Source: Streptomyces sp. MP131-18 (GTDB taxonomy: Bacteria; Actinomycetota; Actinomycetes; Streptomycetales; Streptomycetaceae). From it: DNA of 64,000 bases. The notes under the pieces were generated by a model, which was given only the letters and a program-made list of their open reading frames with translations, was not told the DNA's origin and did no database searches. The position numbers and the translations under genes were made by a program. Position 1 is the first letter of the stretch; every line of letters starts with the position of its first letter. Of this stretch, positions 16,761 to 24,851 are shown one piece after another. The DNA lies in contig NZ_LZNS01000001.1 of NCBI RefSeq assembly GCF_001984575.1, positions 3,785,210 through 3,849,209 of the forward strand. The letters run 5' to 3'.

Positions 16761-17633
16761 ATGTCCGTAGAACTGGGCAGCTCCAAGGTGCTCACCACGA
16801 CCGGCACGCCGCATGTACCCGCGCCGCACGTACCCTCGTTGCCGCAGGAAGCTCCCGCGGAGACCGGCAACCTCGACACCCGCACGCTGTCGCGTTCCCT
16901 GTTCCAGCGGCTGTCAGCGCTCGACGCGGACAGCCCCGAGCGCGGATACGTGCGGGACACCCTGATCGAGCTCAACCTTCCGCTGGTGCGCTACGCGGCG
17001 GCCCGGTTCCGCAGCAGGAACGAGCCGATGGAGGACATCGTCCAAGTCGGCACCATCGGGCTGATCAAGGCCATCGACCGGTTCGACTGCGAACGGGGCG
17101 TGGAGTTCCCGACGTTCGCGATGCCGACGGTGGTCGGTGAGATCAAGCGGTTCTTCCGCGACACCTCGTGGTCGGTGCGCGTCCCGCGCCGGCTCCAGGA
17201 GCTGCGGCTCGCCCTCACCAAGGCGAGCGACGAGCTGTCCCAGCGGCTCGACCGCTCCCCGACCGTGCCCGAGCTGGCCGCGTGCCTCGGCGTCTCGGAG
17301 GACGAGGTCGTCGACGGCCTCGCCGTGGGCAATGCCTACACCGCCAGCTCTCTGGACTCACCCTCGCCCGAGGAGGACGGCGGCGAGGGCTCGCTGGCCG
17401 ACCGGCTCGGCTACGAGGACACCGCCCTGGAGGGTGTCGAGTACCGCGAGTCGCTGAAGCCGCTGCTGGCCAGGCTGCCCGCCCGCGAGCGCCGCATCAT
17501 CATGCTGCGCTTCTTCGGGAACATGACGCAGTCCCAGATCGGCGAGGAGGTCGGCATCTCGCAGATGCACGTCTCCCGACTGCTGACGCGCACCCTGGCA
17601 CAGCTGCGCGAGGGGCTGACCGCGGAGGAGTGA
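16761..17633 (+). CDS. SigB-family RNA polymerase sigma factor (second of tandem pair)
   Basis: 290 aa, a close paralogue of the preceding factor: RFRSRNEPMEDIVQVGTIGL is identical, and the region 4 HTH reads MTQSQIGEEVGISQMHVSR. It has an extra N-terminal 45 residues (begins MSVELGSSKVLTTTGTPHV) and a charged loop EEDGGEGSLADRLGYED before region 4. ATG 16761 has GGGGGTGG 7 nt upstream. A 212-bp gap separates the two genes, so each may have its own promoter; I could not recognise a SigB-type promoter in it. Confidence 0.92.
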   Translation: MSVELGSSKVLTTTGTPHVPAPHVPSLPQEAPAETGNLDTRTLSRSLFQRLSALDADSPERGYVRDTLIELNLPLVRYAAARFRSRNEPMEDIVQVGTIGLIKAIDRFDCERGVEFPTFAMPTVVGEIKRFFRDTSWSVRVPRRLQELRLALTKASDELSQRLDRSPTVPELAACLGVSEDEVVDGLAVGNAYTASSLDSPSPEEDGGEGSLADRLGYEDTALEGVEYRESLKPLLARLPARERRIIMLRFFGNMTQSQIGEEVGISQMHVSRLLTRTLAQLREGLTAEE

Positions 17634-17644
17634 GGAGACCCGGG

Positions 17645-17663
17645 CCGGCGGACCCGCCGCCGG
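17645..17663 (+). terminator. hairpin after second sigma gene
   Basis: CCGGCGG (17645-17651), loop ACCCG, CCGCCGG (17657-17663), 12 nt after the stop. GC-rich without U-run; it lies between convergent genes. Confidence 0.45.
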
Positions 17664-17718
17664 TCCGGGGGAGTTCGATGCGCCACGCGGGCGCGCCACG
17701 TGGGCGCGTCGCGCGCCG

Positions 17719-17952
17719 TCAGCCGAGGGCCAGCCAGGCCACCGCGGCCAGCACGACGACCGCCACGACGACGCCCACGATCAGGCCGACGCGCGGCCCG
17801 GCCGACGGCGGCGCCGCTGGTGTGACCTGCCGCGACGCGGTAGTGCTGTCGTTGACGAACGCCTGGAACATCTGCGTGCTGCCCGCCGGGTCGTGGTCCT
17901 GCGGACCCTGCGGGCCCTGGGGCGGCTGAGGGGCGTGCGGATTGTGGGCCAT
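17719..17952 (-). CDS. small single-span membrane protein, 77 aa
   Basis: Begins MAHNPHAPQPPQGPQ (Pro/Gln/Gly-rich cytosolic part) and ends with one membrane helix (VGLIVGVVVAVVVLAAVAWL) at the extreme C-terminus, so it looks like a tail-anchored protein. ATG 17950-17952; TAGGGT at 17961-17966 on the minus strand lies 8 nt upstream with no ribosome site, suggesting leaderless mRNA. The open frame can be extended to 17991, but that would remove the promoter. Function unknown. Confidence 0.7.
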   Translation of the reverse strand: MAHNPHAPQPPQGPQGPQDHDPAGSTQMFQAFVNDSTTASRQVTPAAPPSAGPRVGLIVGVVVAVVVLAAVAWLALG

Positions 17953-18075
17953 GCCTGCCGACCCTAGCGAACGCGCCGCGGACACCGACAACCGGTCCGC
18001 CGCGTTCCGGAACCAATCAGGCCGGTATCCGCCCTTGAGTTGGTCTGCGCCACGCTCGAAGCTGTGTCATGGGCA

Positions 18076-18089
18076 TGGGAGGCGCCCCA
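18076..18089. promoter_or_regulatory. CebR-like palindrome upstream of the beta-glucanase gene
   Basis: TGGGAGGCGCCCCA matches 10 of 14 positions of the streptomycete CebR box TGGGAGCGCTCCCA; both outer arms (TGGGAG, CCCA) are kept. It lies 27 nt before the GTG start, a suitable place for a LacI-family operator of a glucan-inducible gene. The central mismatches weaken the case. Confidence 0.35.
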
Positions 18090-18115
18090 CAACTCCCCAC
18101 CTTGGAGTGGTGCCC

Positions 18116-19396
18116 GTGAAACGCGTCAGACGCATGATCGCCGCAGTGTCCGTGCTGGCCGTGGCCTGGACGCTCCCGCACGCCTACGCCGCGGCCGACC
18201 CCGCCCAACCGGCCGCGTCCGAGGCCGCGTCCGAGGAAACCCCGGCCGAGGCCGCACCCGCACCCGCCGCCGTCGTCTTCGAAGAGAATTTCGACGGTCC
18301 GGCCAGCTCCGCGGTGAACGGCGACCGGTGGCAGCTGGAAGTCGGCGACAACGTCAACAACCATGAGTTGCAGTACTACACGCCCGGCAACGCCAACGCC
18401 GCCCTCGACGGCCAGGGCAACCTGGTGATCACCGCCCGCCGGGAGAATCCGGGCAACTACGCCTGCTGGTACGGCCGGTGCGAGTACACCTCCGCCCGCA
18501 TGAACACGGCGGGCCGCTTCACCGCCCAGTACGGCCACGTCGAGGCCCGCATGAAGCTGCCGCGCGGGCAGGGCATGTGGCCCGCGTTCTGGATGCTGGG
18601 CAACGACATCGGCAGCATCGGCTGGCCCGCCAGCGGAGAGATCGACGTCATGGAGAACGTCGGCTTCGAGCCGGGCACCGTGCACGGCACCCTGCACGGC
18701 CCCGGATACTCCGGTGGCGAGTCCATCGGCGGCGCGTACACCCTCCCCGGCGGGCAGGCGTTCGCCGACGGGTTCCACACGTTCGCCGTCGACTGGTCGC
18801 CGAACGCCATCACCTGGTCGGTCGACGGGCAGGTGTACCAGACCAGGACGCCCGCCGATCTGGGCGGCGACCCCTGGGTGTTCGACAAGCCGTACTTCCT
18901 CATCCTCAACCTCGCCGTCGGCGGCTACTGGCCGGGCAACCCCGACGGCTCCACCGTCTTCCCGCAGCAGCTCGTCGTCGACTACGTACGCGTCACCACC
19001 GGCGACAGCGGCGGCGGCCGAACCGGCCCGATCCGCGGCCTGGGCGGCAAATGCGTCGATGTCGCGGGGGCCGGCACCGCCAACGGCACGCCCGTGCAGC
19101 TCTACGACTGCAACGGGTCGGCCGCGCAGAACTGGACCATCGGCACGGACGGCACCATCCGCGCCCTCGGCAAGTGCCTCGACATCGACGGCGGCACCGC
19201 GGACGGGTCCCCCGCGCAGATCTGGGACTGCCACGGCGGGCCCAACCAGCAGTGGGTCGCCAACGCCGCACACGACATCGTCAACCCGGCCGCCGACAAG
19301 TGCCTGGACGCCACGGGCAACTCCTCGGCGAACGGCACCCGTCTGCAACTGTGGACCTGCACCGGCGCGGCCAACCAGAAGTGGACGGCGCCATAG
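18116..19396 (+). CDS. secreted GH16 endo-beta-1,3-glucanase with ricin-type CBM13
   Basis: 426 aa. Signal peptide (VKRVRRMIAAVSVLAVAW, predicted cut after AYA near residue 25), an Ala/Glu-rich linker, a GH16 domain (residues 60-300) and a C-terminal CBM13. The catalytic ExDxxE motif is SGEIDVMENVG, and GQGMWPAFWMLGN is typical of laminarinases. The lectin part has three repeats, each ending Q-x-W (QNW, QQW, QKW) with Cys pairs. It would cut fungal or algal beta-1,3-glucan outside the cell. GTG 18116 has TTGGAG 8 nt upstream; the frame upstream to 17942 is not coding. Confidence 0.93.
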   Translation: MKRVRRMIAAVSVLAVAWTLPHAYAAADPAQPAASEAASEETPAEAAPAPAAVVFEENFDGPASSAVNGDRWQLEVGDNVNNHELQYYTPGNANAALDGQGNLVITARRENPGNYACWYGRCEYTSARMNTAGRFTAQYGHVEARMKLPRGQGMWPAFWMLGNDIGSIGWPASGEIDVMENVGFEPGTVHGTLHGPGYSGGESIGGAYTLPGGQAFADGFHTFAVDWSPNAITWSVDGQVYQTRTPADLGGDPWVFDKPYFLILNLAVGGYWPGNPDGSTVFPQQLVVDYVRVTTGDSGGGRTGPIRGLGGKCVDVAGAGTANGTPVQLYDCNGSAAQNWTIGTDGTIRALGKCLDIDGGTADGSPAQIWDCHGGPNQQWVANAAHDIVNPAADKCLDATGNSSANGTRLQLWTCTGAANQKWTAP

Positions 19397-19397
19397 A

Positions 19398-19445
19398 CCC
19401 CAGAGCCCCACGGCCCGAGGGCCCCAGAGCCCCACGGCCCGAGGG
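19398..19445. repeat. two exact 24-bp tandem repeats after the glucanase gene
   Basis: The 24-bp unit CCCCAGAGCCCCACGGCCCG + AGGG occurs at 19398-19421 and 19422-19445. Each contains the self-complementary GGCCC..GGGCC type sequence and could form hairpins between the convergent glucanase and anti-sigma genes. Confidence 0.8.
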
Positions 19446-19461
19446 CCTCTGAGCGCCTGCT

Positions 19462-20100
19462 CTAGGAACCGAGCGTGAGCCGCAGCACCGTCAGCCCGCT
19501 CGGCGTGCGGACTTCCAGCGAAGCGATGTCCGCACGCCGCAGCGGGGTGCCCACCGTGAGGTAAGCCGTGTCCTGCGGCAGCGCATGCCAGCTCGCCAGC
19601 TCCGCCACGGTGCCGTCGGGGGCCACCGCGACCAGCAGGTAGTCGCCGCCGCGGTCGCCGCCGTACTGGCACTCCATCTCCACGCGCATGCCGCCCTCGG
19701 CGTCCACGAGGCCGACCGTCGCCGACACCGGGTAGCGGCCGACCGGCGTCATCGCCGACTCCGGTTCCTCCGCCGCGCCGCCCCCGCCGAGCAGCGTGAA
19801 CACCAGGGCCACGCACGCCGCGAGCGCCACCGCCGCGGCCGAGATGCCGGTGAGCAGGCGCCGCCTGCGCCGGGCCGCGGCGACCCGGGCGAGCAGCCCC
19901 GGCAGCAGTTCGGGAGGCGGCGGCCGGCCCGCGGCCGACTCGGTCTGCGCGAGCAGCCCGGGCAGCCCGGCCAGCTCCCGCACCGCACGCGCACAGGACT
20001 CGCACGTGCGCATGTGCTCCTCGAACGCGGCCCGTTCCTGCGGTGCGAGCGCGCCGAGCACGTAGGCCCCGTCGAACGTCCGGAACGAATCCCCGCTCAT
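19462..20100 (-). CDS. zinc-finger (ZAS) membrane anti-sigma factor
   Basis: 212 aa. N-terminal anti-sigma domain with the ZAS motif HxxxCxxC (EEHMRTCESCARAV), basic residues, one membrane helix (SAAAVALAACVALVFTLLG, about residues 95-113), then an extracytoplasmic anti-sigma-K-like C-terminal domain (LVAVAPDGTVAELASWHALP). It should hold the ECF sigma factor encoded just upstream. Its ATG (20098-20100) overlaps the sigma stop as ATGA. Confidence 0.92.
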   Translation of the reverse strand: MSGDSFRTFDGAYVLGALAPQERAAFEEHMRTCESCARAVRELAGLPGLLAQTESAAGRPPPPELLPGLLARVAAARRRRRLLTGISAAAVALAACVALVFTLLGGGGAAEEPESAMTPVGRYPVSATVGLVDAEGGMRVEMECQYGGDRGGDYLLVAVAPDGTVAELASWHALPQDTAYLTVGTPLRRADIASLEVRTPSGLTVLRLTLGS

Positions 20101-20609
20101 CGGGTCACGCCCTTCTCCTCGAGCGCCAGGCGCAGCGCGCGAAGGGCGTAGTGAGTCCGTGACTTGACCGTACCTTCGGCGATCCCGAGCCGCGCGGCCG
20201 CCTCGGCCACCGACAGGCCCTGGAAATAGCACAGGACCAGCACCTCCCGGTGGCGGGCGGACAGTTCGTCCAGCGCGTCCGCGACCAGCCAGCCCTGCAC
20301 GGCGCGTTCGGTGTCGTCGGGCACGGTCGGCTCGGGCAGCGCGTCGGTGGTGATCTCCGAACGCGCCGCCGCCGACCGCCAGCCGTCGATCACGATGCGC
20401 CTCGCCACGGTGAACAGCCAGGCGCGGGCCGAGCGCGCCGACTGGTCCAGCACGCCGGGGTGCCGCCAGGCGCGCAGCAGCGTCTCCTGCGTGACGTCCT
20501 CGGCCCGCGCGCGGTCGCCACCCGTGAGGTGGAGCGCGAACGACCACAGCGCCGCGGCGTGCTCGTCGTGCAGGGCGCGCATCAGCTGGTCCTCCGCGCT
20601 TTCGTTCAT
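20097..20609 (-). CDS. ECF sigma factor
   Basis: 170 aa with region 2 (ARAEDVTQETLLRAWRHPG, WLFTVARRIVIDGWR) and region 4 (LSARHREVLVLCYFQGLSVA, AAARLGIAEGTVKSR). It is the middle gene of an operon in which all junctions are ATGA overlaps: membrane protein, sigma, anti-sigma. A possible self-recognised promoter lies upstream of the operon at about 21072-21094. The signal is unknown; oxidative or envelope stress is usual for ZAS-controlled factors. Confidence 0.93.
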   Translation of the reverse strand: MNESAEDQLMRALHDEHAAALWSFALHLTGGDRARAEDVTQETLLRAWRHPGVLDQSARSARAWLFTVARRIVIDGWRSAAARSEITTDALPEPTVPDDTERAVQGWLVADALDELSARHREVLVLCYFQGLSVAEAAARLGIAEGTVKSRTHYALRALRLALEEKGVTR

Positions 20610-21025
20610 GCCCGCGCGCCCCGCTGCGCGCCCCGACGCGCGCCCAGGTGGGGGTGGCGGCCGAGGCGGAGGCGGAGCGCGAGCAGGGCGGTGCCGCCCA
20701 CGATGCAGGCCGCCTCGGTCACCACGCCCCAGACCTCCTCGTCGGTGCGGAACTGCTCCTCCACGCCGAAGAATCCGACGGTCAGCGACAGCACGTACGC
20801 CAGCAGCGTCGCCGCGCCGAACCCGACGGCCGCCAGCTCCGGCAGCCAGTGCCCGCGCCAGATGGCCACGGCGACGGCGAGCACCGCGCCGGCGCCTACG
20901 TTCACCAGGAACAGCGGCCCGACGACGTCGTCGTAGCGCGCCCAGTCCTGCCACACGACCAGATGCACCCACGCCGACCCCAGCAGGCCGAGCACCACCA
21001 GTATCCGCAGCCCCCAGCCGACCAT
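20606..21025 (-). CDS. four-span membrane protein, first gene of the sigma operon
   Basis: 139 aa with four hydrophobic segments: LRILVVLGLLGSAWVHLVVW, the PLFLVNVGAGAVLAVAVAIW stretch, ATLLAYVLSLTVGFFG, and TEAACIVGGTALLALRL. Basic, His/Arg-rich C-terminus. No enzymatic motif. Its stop overlaps the sigma start, so it is probably a regulated or sensory partner. ATG 21023-21025 with GGGAG 8 nt upstream on the minus strand. Confidence 0.8.
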   Translation of the reverse strand: MVGWGLRILVVLGLLGSAWVHLVVWQDWARYDDVVGPLFLVNVGAGAVLAVAVAIWRGHWLPELAAVGFGAATLLAYVLSLTVGFFGVEEQFRTDEEVWGVVTEAACIVGGTALLALRLRLGRHPHLGARRGAQRGARA

Positions 21026-21071
21026 GGTTCGCTCCCTTGTGTCATGCCCGCGTTCCGTCTCGACCCCACAC

Positions 21072-21094
21072 ACGAGACGGGGGCACCGGAGGTT
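21072..21094 (-). promoter_or_regulatory. candidate ECF-type promoter of the membrane protein/sigma/anti-sigma operon
   Basis: On the minus strand GAAC (AAC at 21092-21094) is followed after 17 nt by CGT (21072-21074), the AAC-N16-17-CGT spacing of many ECF promoters, 47 nt before the ATG. The -35 also forms half of the palindrome GTTCA-AAAA-TGAAC (21092-21105). Autoregulation would be expected. Only short matches. Confidence 0.35.
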
Positions 21095-21140
21095 CAAAAA
21101 TGAACTGAACCGGGACCGGGGTGGTTTCGTGTGCACGGGT

Positions 21141-21632
21141 ATGACTGCGACCCCACACACCCACACCCGCCGCCGCACCCTCCTCGCCGCGACCGCCGCC
21201 TCCGCCGGCACCCTGGCCCTCGCGGCGTGCGGCGACGACAGCGACGACGAGAACGGCGAGAACGGCGAGAACGGCAACGACGCCGAGAACGGCAACGACG
21301 GCAACGACGACGCCGCGCCGCAGAACCCCGAAGGCCCGGGCGGCGCCCTCGCCGCGCTGGCCGACGTGCCGGTGGGCGAGGCGACGGCCGCCACGACCCC
21401 GGACGGCGACGACGCCCTGCTGTTCCGCGCCGACGAGACGACGGTCGCCGCGTTCAGCGCGGTCTGCACCCACCAGGGCTGCGGCGTCCAGCCGGCCGGC
21501 ACCGAACTGCACTGCCCCTGCCACAATTCGGTTTTCGACGCCGCCACCGGCGAAGTGCTCAGCGGGCCCGCCGACGAACCGCTTCCGGCCATCCGGGTGA
21601 AAATCGAAGGACAGCAGATCGTGCCGGAATAA
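21141..21632 (+). CDS. Tat-exported Rieske [2Fe-2S] lipoprotein
   Basis: 163 aa. Twin-Arg signal (TRRRTLLAATAASAG) with lipobox LALAAC, an Asn/Asp/Glu-rich linker (ENGENGNDAENGNDGNDD), then a Rieske domain with both cluster-binding boxes: CTHQGC and CPCHNSVFD. It would be an exported single-electron carrier attached to the membrane. ATG 21141 is preferred; the longer frame from 21024 crosses the divergent promoter. Confidence 0.9.
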   Translation: MTATPHTHTRRRTLLAATAASAGTLALAACGDDSDDENGENGENGNDAENGNDGNDDAAPQNPEGPGGALAALADVPVGEATAATTPDGDDALLFRADETTVAAFSAVCTHQGCGVQPAGTELHCPCHNSVFDAATGEVLSGPADEPLPAIRVKIEGQQIVPE

Positions 21633-21660
21633 CCGCGCACCGCGCCGGGTTCTGCCGCGC

Positions 21661-22581
21661 ATGATGAACTCGGAAAGCGCGGAACGGCCGGCCAGGGCGC
21701 CGCTCGCCGCGGACCTCGGCCGCATCGGCATCTGGAGCGGCGCACTCAACTCGTCCGATCAGGCACGCGGCGGCGAAACCGCCGAGGCCGCCGCGGAGCT
21801 TGAGCGCCTGGGCTACGGCACCCTGTGGCTGGGCGCCAGCCCCGGCGTCGCCCAGGCCCGTCCCGCGCTCGACAGCACGTCACGGCTCACGGTCGCCACC
21901 GGCATCATCAGCATCTGGGACTACGAACCGGCCGCCGTAGCCGCCGAGTTCGCCGAGGTGAACGAGGCGCACGGCGGTCGGTTCGTGCTCGGGCTCGGGG
22001 TGAGCCACGGCGCCGCGACTCCGCGTTACCGGCGGCCGTACTCCGCGATGACCGACTACCTCGACGCCCTCGACGCCGCGGAACGCCCCGTTCCGCCCGC
22101 CCGCCGCGTGCTCGCCGCGCTCGGCCCGCGGATGCTGAAGCTGTCCGCCGACCGGGCCGGCGGCGCCCACCCCTACCTCGTCACCCCGGGCCACACCGCG
22201 CAGGCCCGTGCCGAGCTCGGCGACGGCGCGGTGCTGGCGCCCGAGCTGAAGGTCGTCCTCGACGAGGACCTGCCGCGGGCCCGCGCCACCGCCCGCGCGT
22301 ACCTGTCGTTCTACCTGGCCCTGCCCAACTACACCAACAACCTGCGCCGCCTCGGCTTCGAGGACGACGACTTCCGCGACGGCGGCAGCGACCGGCTGCT
22401 CGACGCGGTGTTCGCCCTCGGGGGCGCGGACGCCGTGCACGCCCGCGCACAGGAGTACCTGGCCGCGGGCGCCGACCACCTCGCGCTCCAGGTCGTCACG
22501 GAGGACCCGCTCCACGACATTCCGCTGCCCGCCTACGGCACCCTCGCCGCCGCCTTCGGGCTCGGCGGCCATGATGGGTGA
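21661..22581 (+). CDS. LLM-class, probably F420-dependent oxidoreductase
   Basis: 306 aa TIM-barrel protein of the bacterial luciferase-like family: LGRIGIWSGAL, ERLGYGTLWLGASPG, TGIISIWDYEPAAVAAEFAE, GGRFVLGLGVSHG. Actinobacterial members of this group (F420-dependent family) reduce unknown substrates. Two ATGs (21661, 21664) are possible. Its stop touches the next start (TGAATG), indicating one transcript with the HhH-GPD gene. Confidence 0.87.
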   Translation: MMNSESAERPARAPLAADLGRIGIWSGALNSSDQARGGETAEAAAELERLGYGTLWLGASPGVAQARPALDSTSRLTVATGIISIWDYEPAAVAAEFAEVNEAHGGRFVLGLGVSHGAATPRYRRPYSAMTDYLDALDAAERPVPPARRVLAALGPRMLKLSADRAGGAHPYLVTPGHTAQARAELGDGAVLAPELKVVLDEDLPRARATARAYLSFYLALPNYTNNLRRLGFEDDDFRDGGSDRLLDAVFALGGADAVHARAQEYLAAGADHLALQVVTEDPLHDIPLPAYGTLAAAFGLGGHDG

Positions 22582-23166
22582 ATGAACCACACCCTCCGGC
22601 TCGCCCAGCGCCAGGACGCCGACGAGCTGCTCGGCCGCAGCCCGCTGGCCGCGCTCGTCGGCATGCTCCTCGACCAGCAGGTGCCGATGGAGTGGGCCTT
22701 CACAGGCCCGCGCACCATCGCCACCCGCCTCGGCCGCGACGACCTCGACGCCCGCGAGATCGCGGCCCTGCCACCCGAGGACTTCGCCGCCGTCCTGGCC
22801 GCCAAACCCGCGGTGCACCGTTACCCGGCGGCCATGGCCAAGCGCATCCAGCAGCTGTGCCAGCACCTCACCGACTACCACGACGGCGACGCCGAGGCCC
22901 TGTGGCGCGACGCCGGAACGGGCGCCGAGCTGCTGAAACGGCTGAACGGACTGCCCGGCTTCGGCAAGCAGAAGGCGCAGATCTTCCTGGCGCTGCTCGG
23001 CAAGCAGCTCGGCGTCACCCCTGAGGGCTGGCGCGAGGCCGCGGGGCCCTACGGCGAGGAGGGCTCCTACCGTTCCGTCGCGGACATCACGGGCCCCGAG
23101 TCCCTGACCCGGGTGCGCGCGGCCAAGCAGGAAGCCAAGCAGCAGGCCAAGCGCGCCGCGGGCTGA
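22582..23166 (+). CDS. HhH-GPD-type base excision DNA repair family protein
   Basis: 194 aa. Helical glycosylase-like fold: LAALVGMLLDQQVPMEWAFT, then the helix-hairpin-helix LNGLPGFGKQKAQIFLALLG. It lacks the canonical C-terminal iron-sulphur cluster of Nth/MutY. Actinobacterial members of this subfamily are uncharacterised. Lys/Ala-rich tail (AAKQEAKQQAKRAAG) may contact DNA. Confidence 0.88.
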   Translation: MNHTLRLAQRQDADELLGRSPLAALVGMLLDQQVPMEWAFTGPRTIATRLGRDDLDAREIAALPPEDFAAVLAAKPAVHRYPAAMAKRIQQLCQHLTDYHDGDAEALWRDAGTGAELLKRLNGLPGFGKQKAQIFLALLGKQLGVTPEGWREAAGPYGEEGSYRSVADITGPESLTRVRAAKQEAKQQAKRAAG

Positions 23167-23194
23167 CCCGTTCCCGCGCCGTAGGGTGGGGAGC

Positions 23195-23860
23195 ATGCAA
23201 ACGGGTGAGCGCATCGGCTCCGGGCGAAGCGCCGACGTGTACGCGCTCGTCGGCGACCCGGGCCGCGTGCTGCGCCGCTACCGCGACGGCACCGATGCCA
23301 CCGGCGAGGCCGCCCTCATGGCGCGCCTCGCCGCCCTCGGCTACCCGGTGCCCGCCGTTCACCCCGAGGACGCGCCGGGACCCACCGATCTCGTGATGGA
23401 ACGGCTCACCGGCCCCACCATGCTGCAAACCCTCCTCACCGAGACCGCCGCCGCCGATGTCGGCGCCCGCGCCGGCGCCACCCTCGCCGGCCTGCTGCAC
23501 CGGCTGCACGCGCTCCCCGGCCGGATCGTCCACCTCGACCTGCACCCGGACAACGTGATCCTCGGCCCGCGCGGCCCCGTGGTGATCGACTGGTGCAACG
23601 CGGACACCGGCCCGCCCGGCCTGGACTGCGCCATGTCGGCCCTCATCCTCGCCCAGGCCGCGGTCGGCGCGTTCCCGCAGGCCCGGCCGGTCCTCGCCAC
23701 GCTGCTCCCCCGCCTCGACGGCACCCTGGAAACCCACCTCCCGGCAGCCACGGCCCGCCGCGCCGCCGACCGCGGCGCGGCCCAGGAGGCCGCGCTCCTC
23801 GACGAGGCGGTCGCCCTCATACACGCTCTGCGCGGAGCCCAACCTCAAATTTCGCTCTGA
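23195..23860 (+). CDS. aminoglycoside phosphotransferase-like kinase-fold protein
   Basis: 221 aa, shorter than APH enzymes (about 260-300). N-lobe with glycine loop (IGSGRSADVYALVG), C-lobe catalytic loop HLDLHPDNVILGPRG (Asp and Asn) and VIDWCNADTGPPGLD (metal Asp). It should phosphorylate a small molecule; the substrate is unknown. ATG 23195 is used, with GGGTGGGG upstream. Confidence 0.83.
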   Translation: MQTGERIGSGRSADVYALVGDPGRVLRRYRDGTDATGEAALMARLAALGYPVPAVHPEDAPGPTDLVMERLTGPTMLQTLLTETAAADVGARAGATLAGLLHRLHALPGRIVHLDLHPDNVILGPRGPVVIDWCNADTGPPGLDCAMSALILAQAAVGAFPQARPVLATLLPRLDGTLETHLPAATARRAADRGAAQEAALLDEAVALIHALRGAQPQISL

Positions 23861-23944
23861 GTATCGGTCCGGGCCATTTGCCCGGCCCCCGGCCGGGCAT
23901 GGGAACGAGGTAAGGACGTCCCTTCCGGACCCCGGAGTGCGGCC

Positions 23945-24178
23945 ATGACAGTCAACCCGCCAGCCACCACCCCGGAAGTCGGCACGATGGCCCGCGACGT
24001 CTCGCGCGGCCGAGTCGGCCGCGTAATGGCCCACCTCTACGGCGCGGTCTGGCTGCGCCCCCCGGGCGGCGGCCAGGAGTGGACCGCCCGCCCCGAAGAC
24101 CTCGCCCCGGTGACCGCCTCCGAATCCCTGAGCCCCCGCGTCGCCGAGCTGAACCGCCGAGCCCGGCACAGCCGCTGA
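23945..24178 (+). CDS. small protein of unknown function, 77 aa
   Basis: MTVNPPATTPEVGTMARDVS..., then GRVGRVMAHLYGAVWLRPPG and WTARPEDLAPVTASESL. The pattern of a short beta-barrel-like segment that ends in a Trp-rich strand recalls other small streptomycete proteins adapted from KOW/SH3-like folds, but I do not recognise a named family. It lies before the DUF2945-DUF3140 pair, on the same strand. Confidence 0.6.
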   Translation: MTVNPPATTPEVGTMARDVSRGRVGRVMAHLYGAVWLRPPGGGQEWTARPEDLAPVTASESLSPRVAELNRRARHSR

Positions 24179-24255
24179 GCATCGGCACGCGCCCGGTGGG
24201 AACCCGGGACGCGAACGGCCGTGAAGGCGACCTCGACGCGACAAAGGGCGAAGAC

Positions 24256-24486
24256 ATGACCAGGGAAAAGGAGCCCCGCCCCGGCGACCGCGTGGCATGG
24301 AGCAGCCACGGGAGCGAGGCCGTGGGCGAGGTGACACGCAAAATCACCGAACGCACACGGGCCGCAGGCCGAACGGTCAACGCCTCCCCGGAACACCCGC
24401 AGTACGAGGTGCGGAGCGAAAAATCGGGCGGCACCGCCGTGCACAAACCGGAAGCGCTCCGCAGAAAGGAGGACGACGCACAGTGA
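24256..24486 (+). CDS. DUF2945 (TUDOR-like, hypervirulence-associated) protein
   Basis: 76 aa. Signature: PGDRVAWSSHGSEAVGEVTR, then NASPEHPQYEVRSEKSGGTA and VHKPEALRR. DUF2945 proteins are small, basic and paired with DUF3140 in many actinomycetes, which is the case here. Function unknown. ATG 24256 with an AAAGGG ribosome site. The stop overlaps the next GTG start (GTGA). Confidence 0.87.
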   Translation: MTREKEPRPGDRVAWSSHGSEAVGEVTRKITERTRAAGRTVNASPEHPQYEVRSEKSGGTAVHKPEALRRKEDDAQ

Positions 24487-24824
24487 ACGCCACCACACAG
24501 GACCGCGAGGAGACGATCACCGCATTCCAGCACGCCGTCAACCTCCCGGCCCACCGCCTCGAACAATGGCTGACGACGGAGGAATCCCACGCCGCGGGCC
24601 AGCACAAGGGAAAGAACCAGGAAAGCACCGGCCACGCGTCGGGCCGCCGCATCGTGCAGCTGATGCACACCAAGAAGCCCGACCTGACGGACGACGACCT
24701 GGCCCACATGCGGAAGGTCACCGGCTACATCCACCGCCACCTGAAACAGCGCCCGAAAGGCGACGTGACACACTCCCGCTGGCGCCACTCCCTGATGAAC
24801 TGGGGCCACGACCCCTGCCGCTGA
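24483..24824 (+). CDS. DUF3140 protein
   Basis: 113 aa from GTG 24483, overlapping the previous stop. Segments REETITAFQHAVNLPAHRLE, WLTTEESHAAGQ, SGRRIVQLMHTKKPDLTDDD and HMRKVTGYIHRHLKQRP are family hallmarks, and the end SRWRHSLMNWGHDP is typical. Basic, probably nucleic-acid-associated, but this is an inference. Forms a translationally coupled pair with DUF2945. Confidence 0.88.
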   Translation: MNATTQDREETITAFQHAVNLPAHRLEQWLTTEESHAAGQHKGKNQESTGHASGRRIVQLMHTKKPDLTDDDLAHMRKVTGYIHRHLKQRPKGDVTHSRWRHSLMNWGHDPCR

Positions 24825-24851
24825 CCCCCCACTCCCGGAGAACGCCGACGC

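Noticed and set aside
18017..20005. Long minus-strand open frame of about 660 codons across the beta-glucanase gene
   Set aside because: It runs antisense to a clear GH16 gene and has Arg/Gly/Ala-rich non-protein-like composition; long false frames are normal at this GC content.
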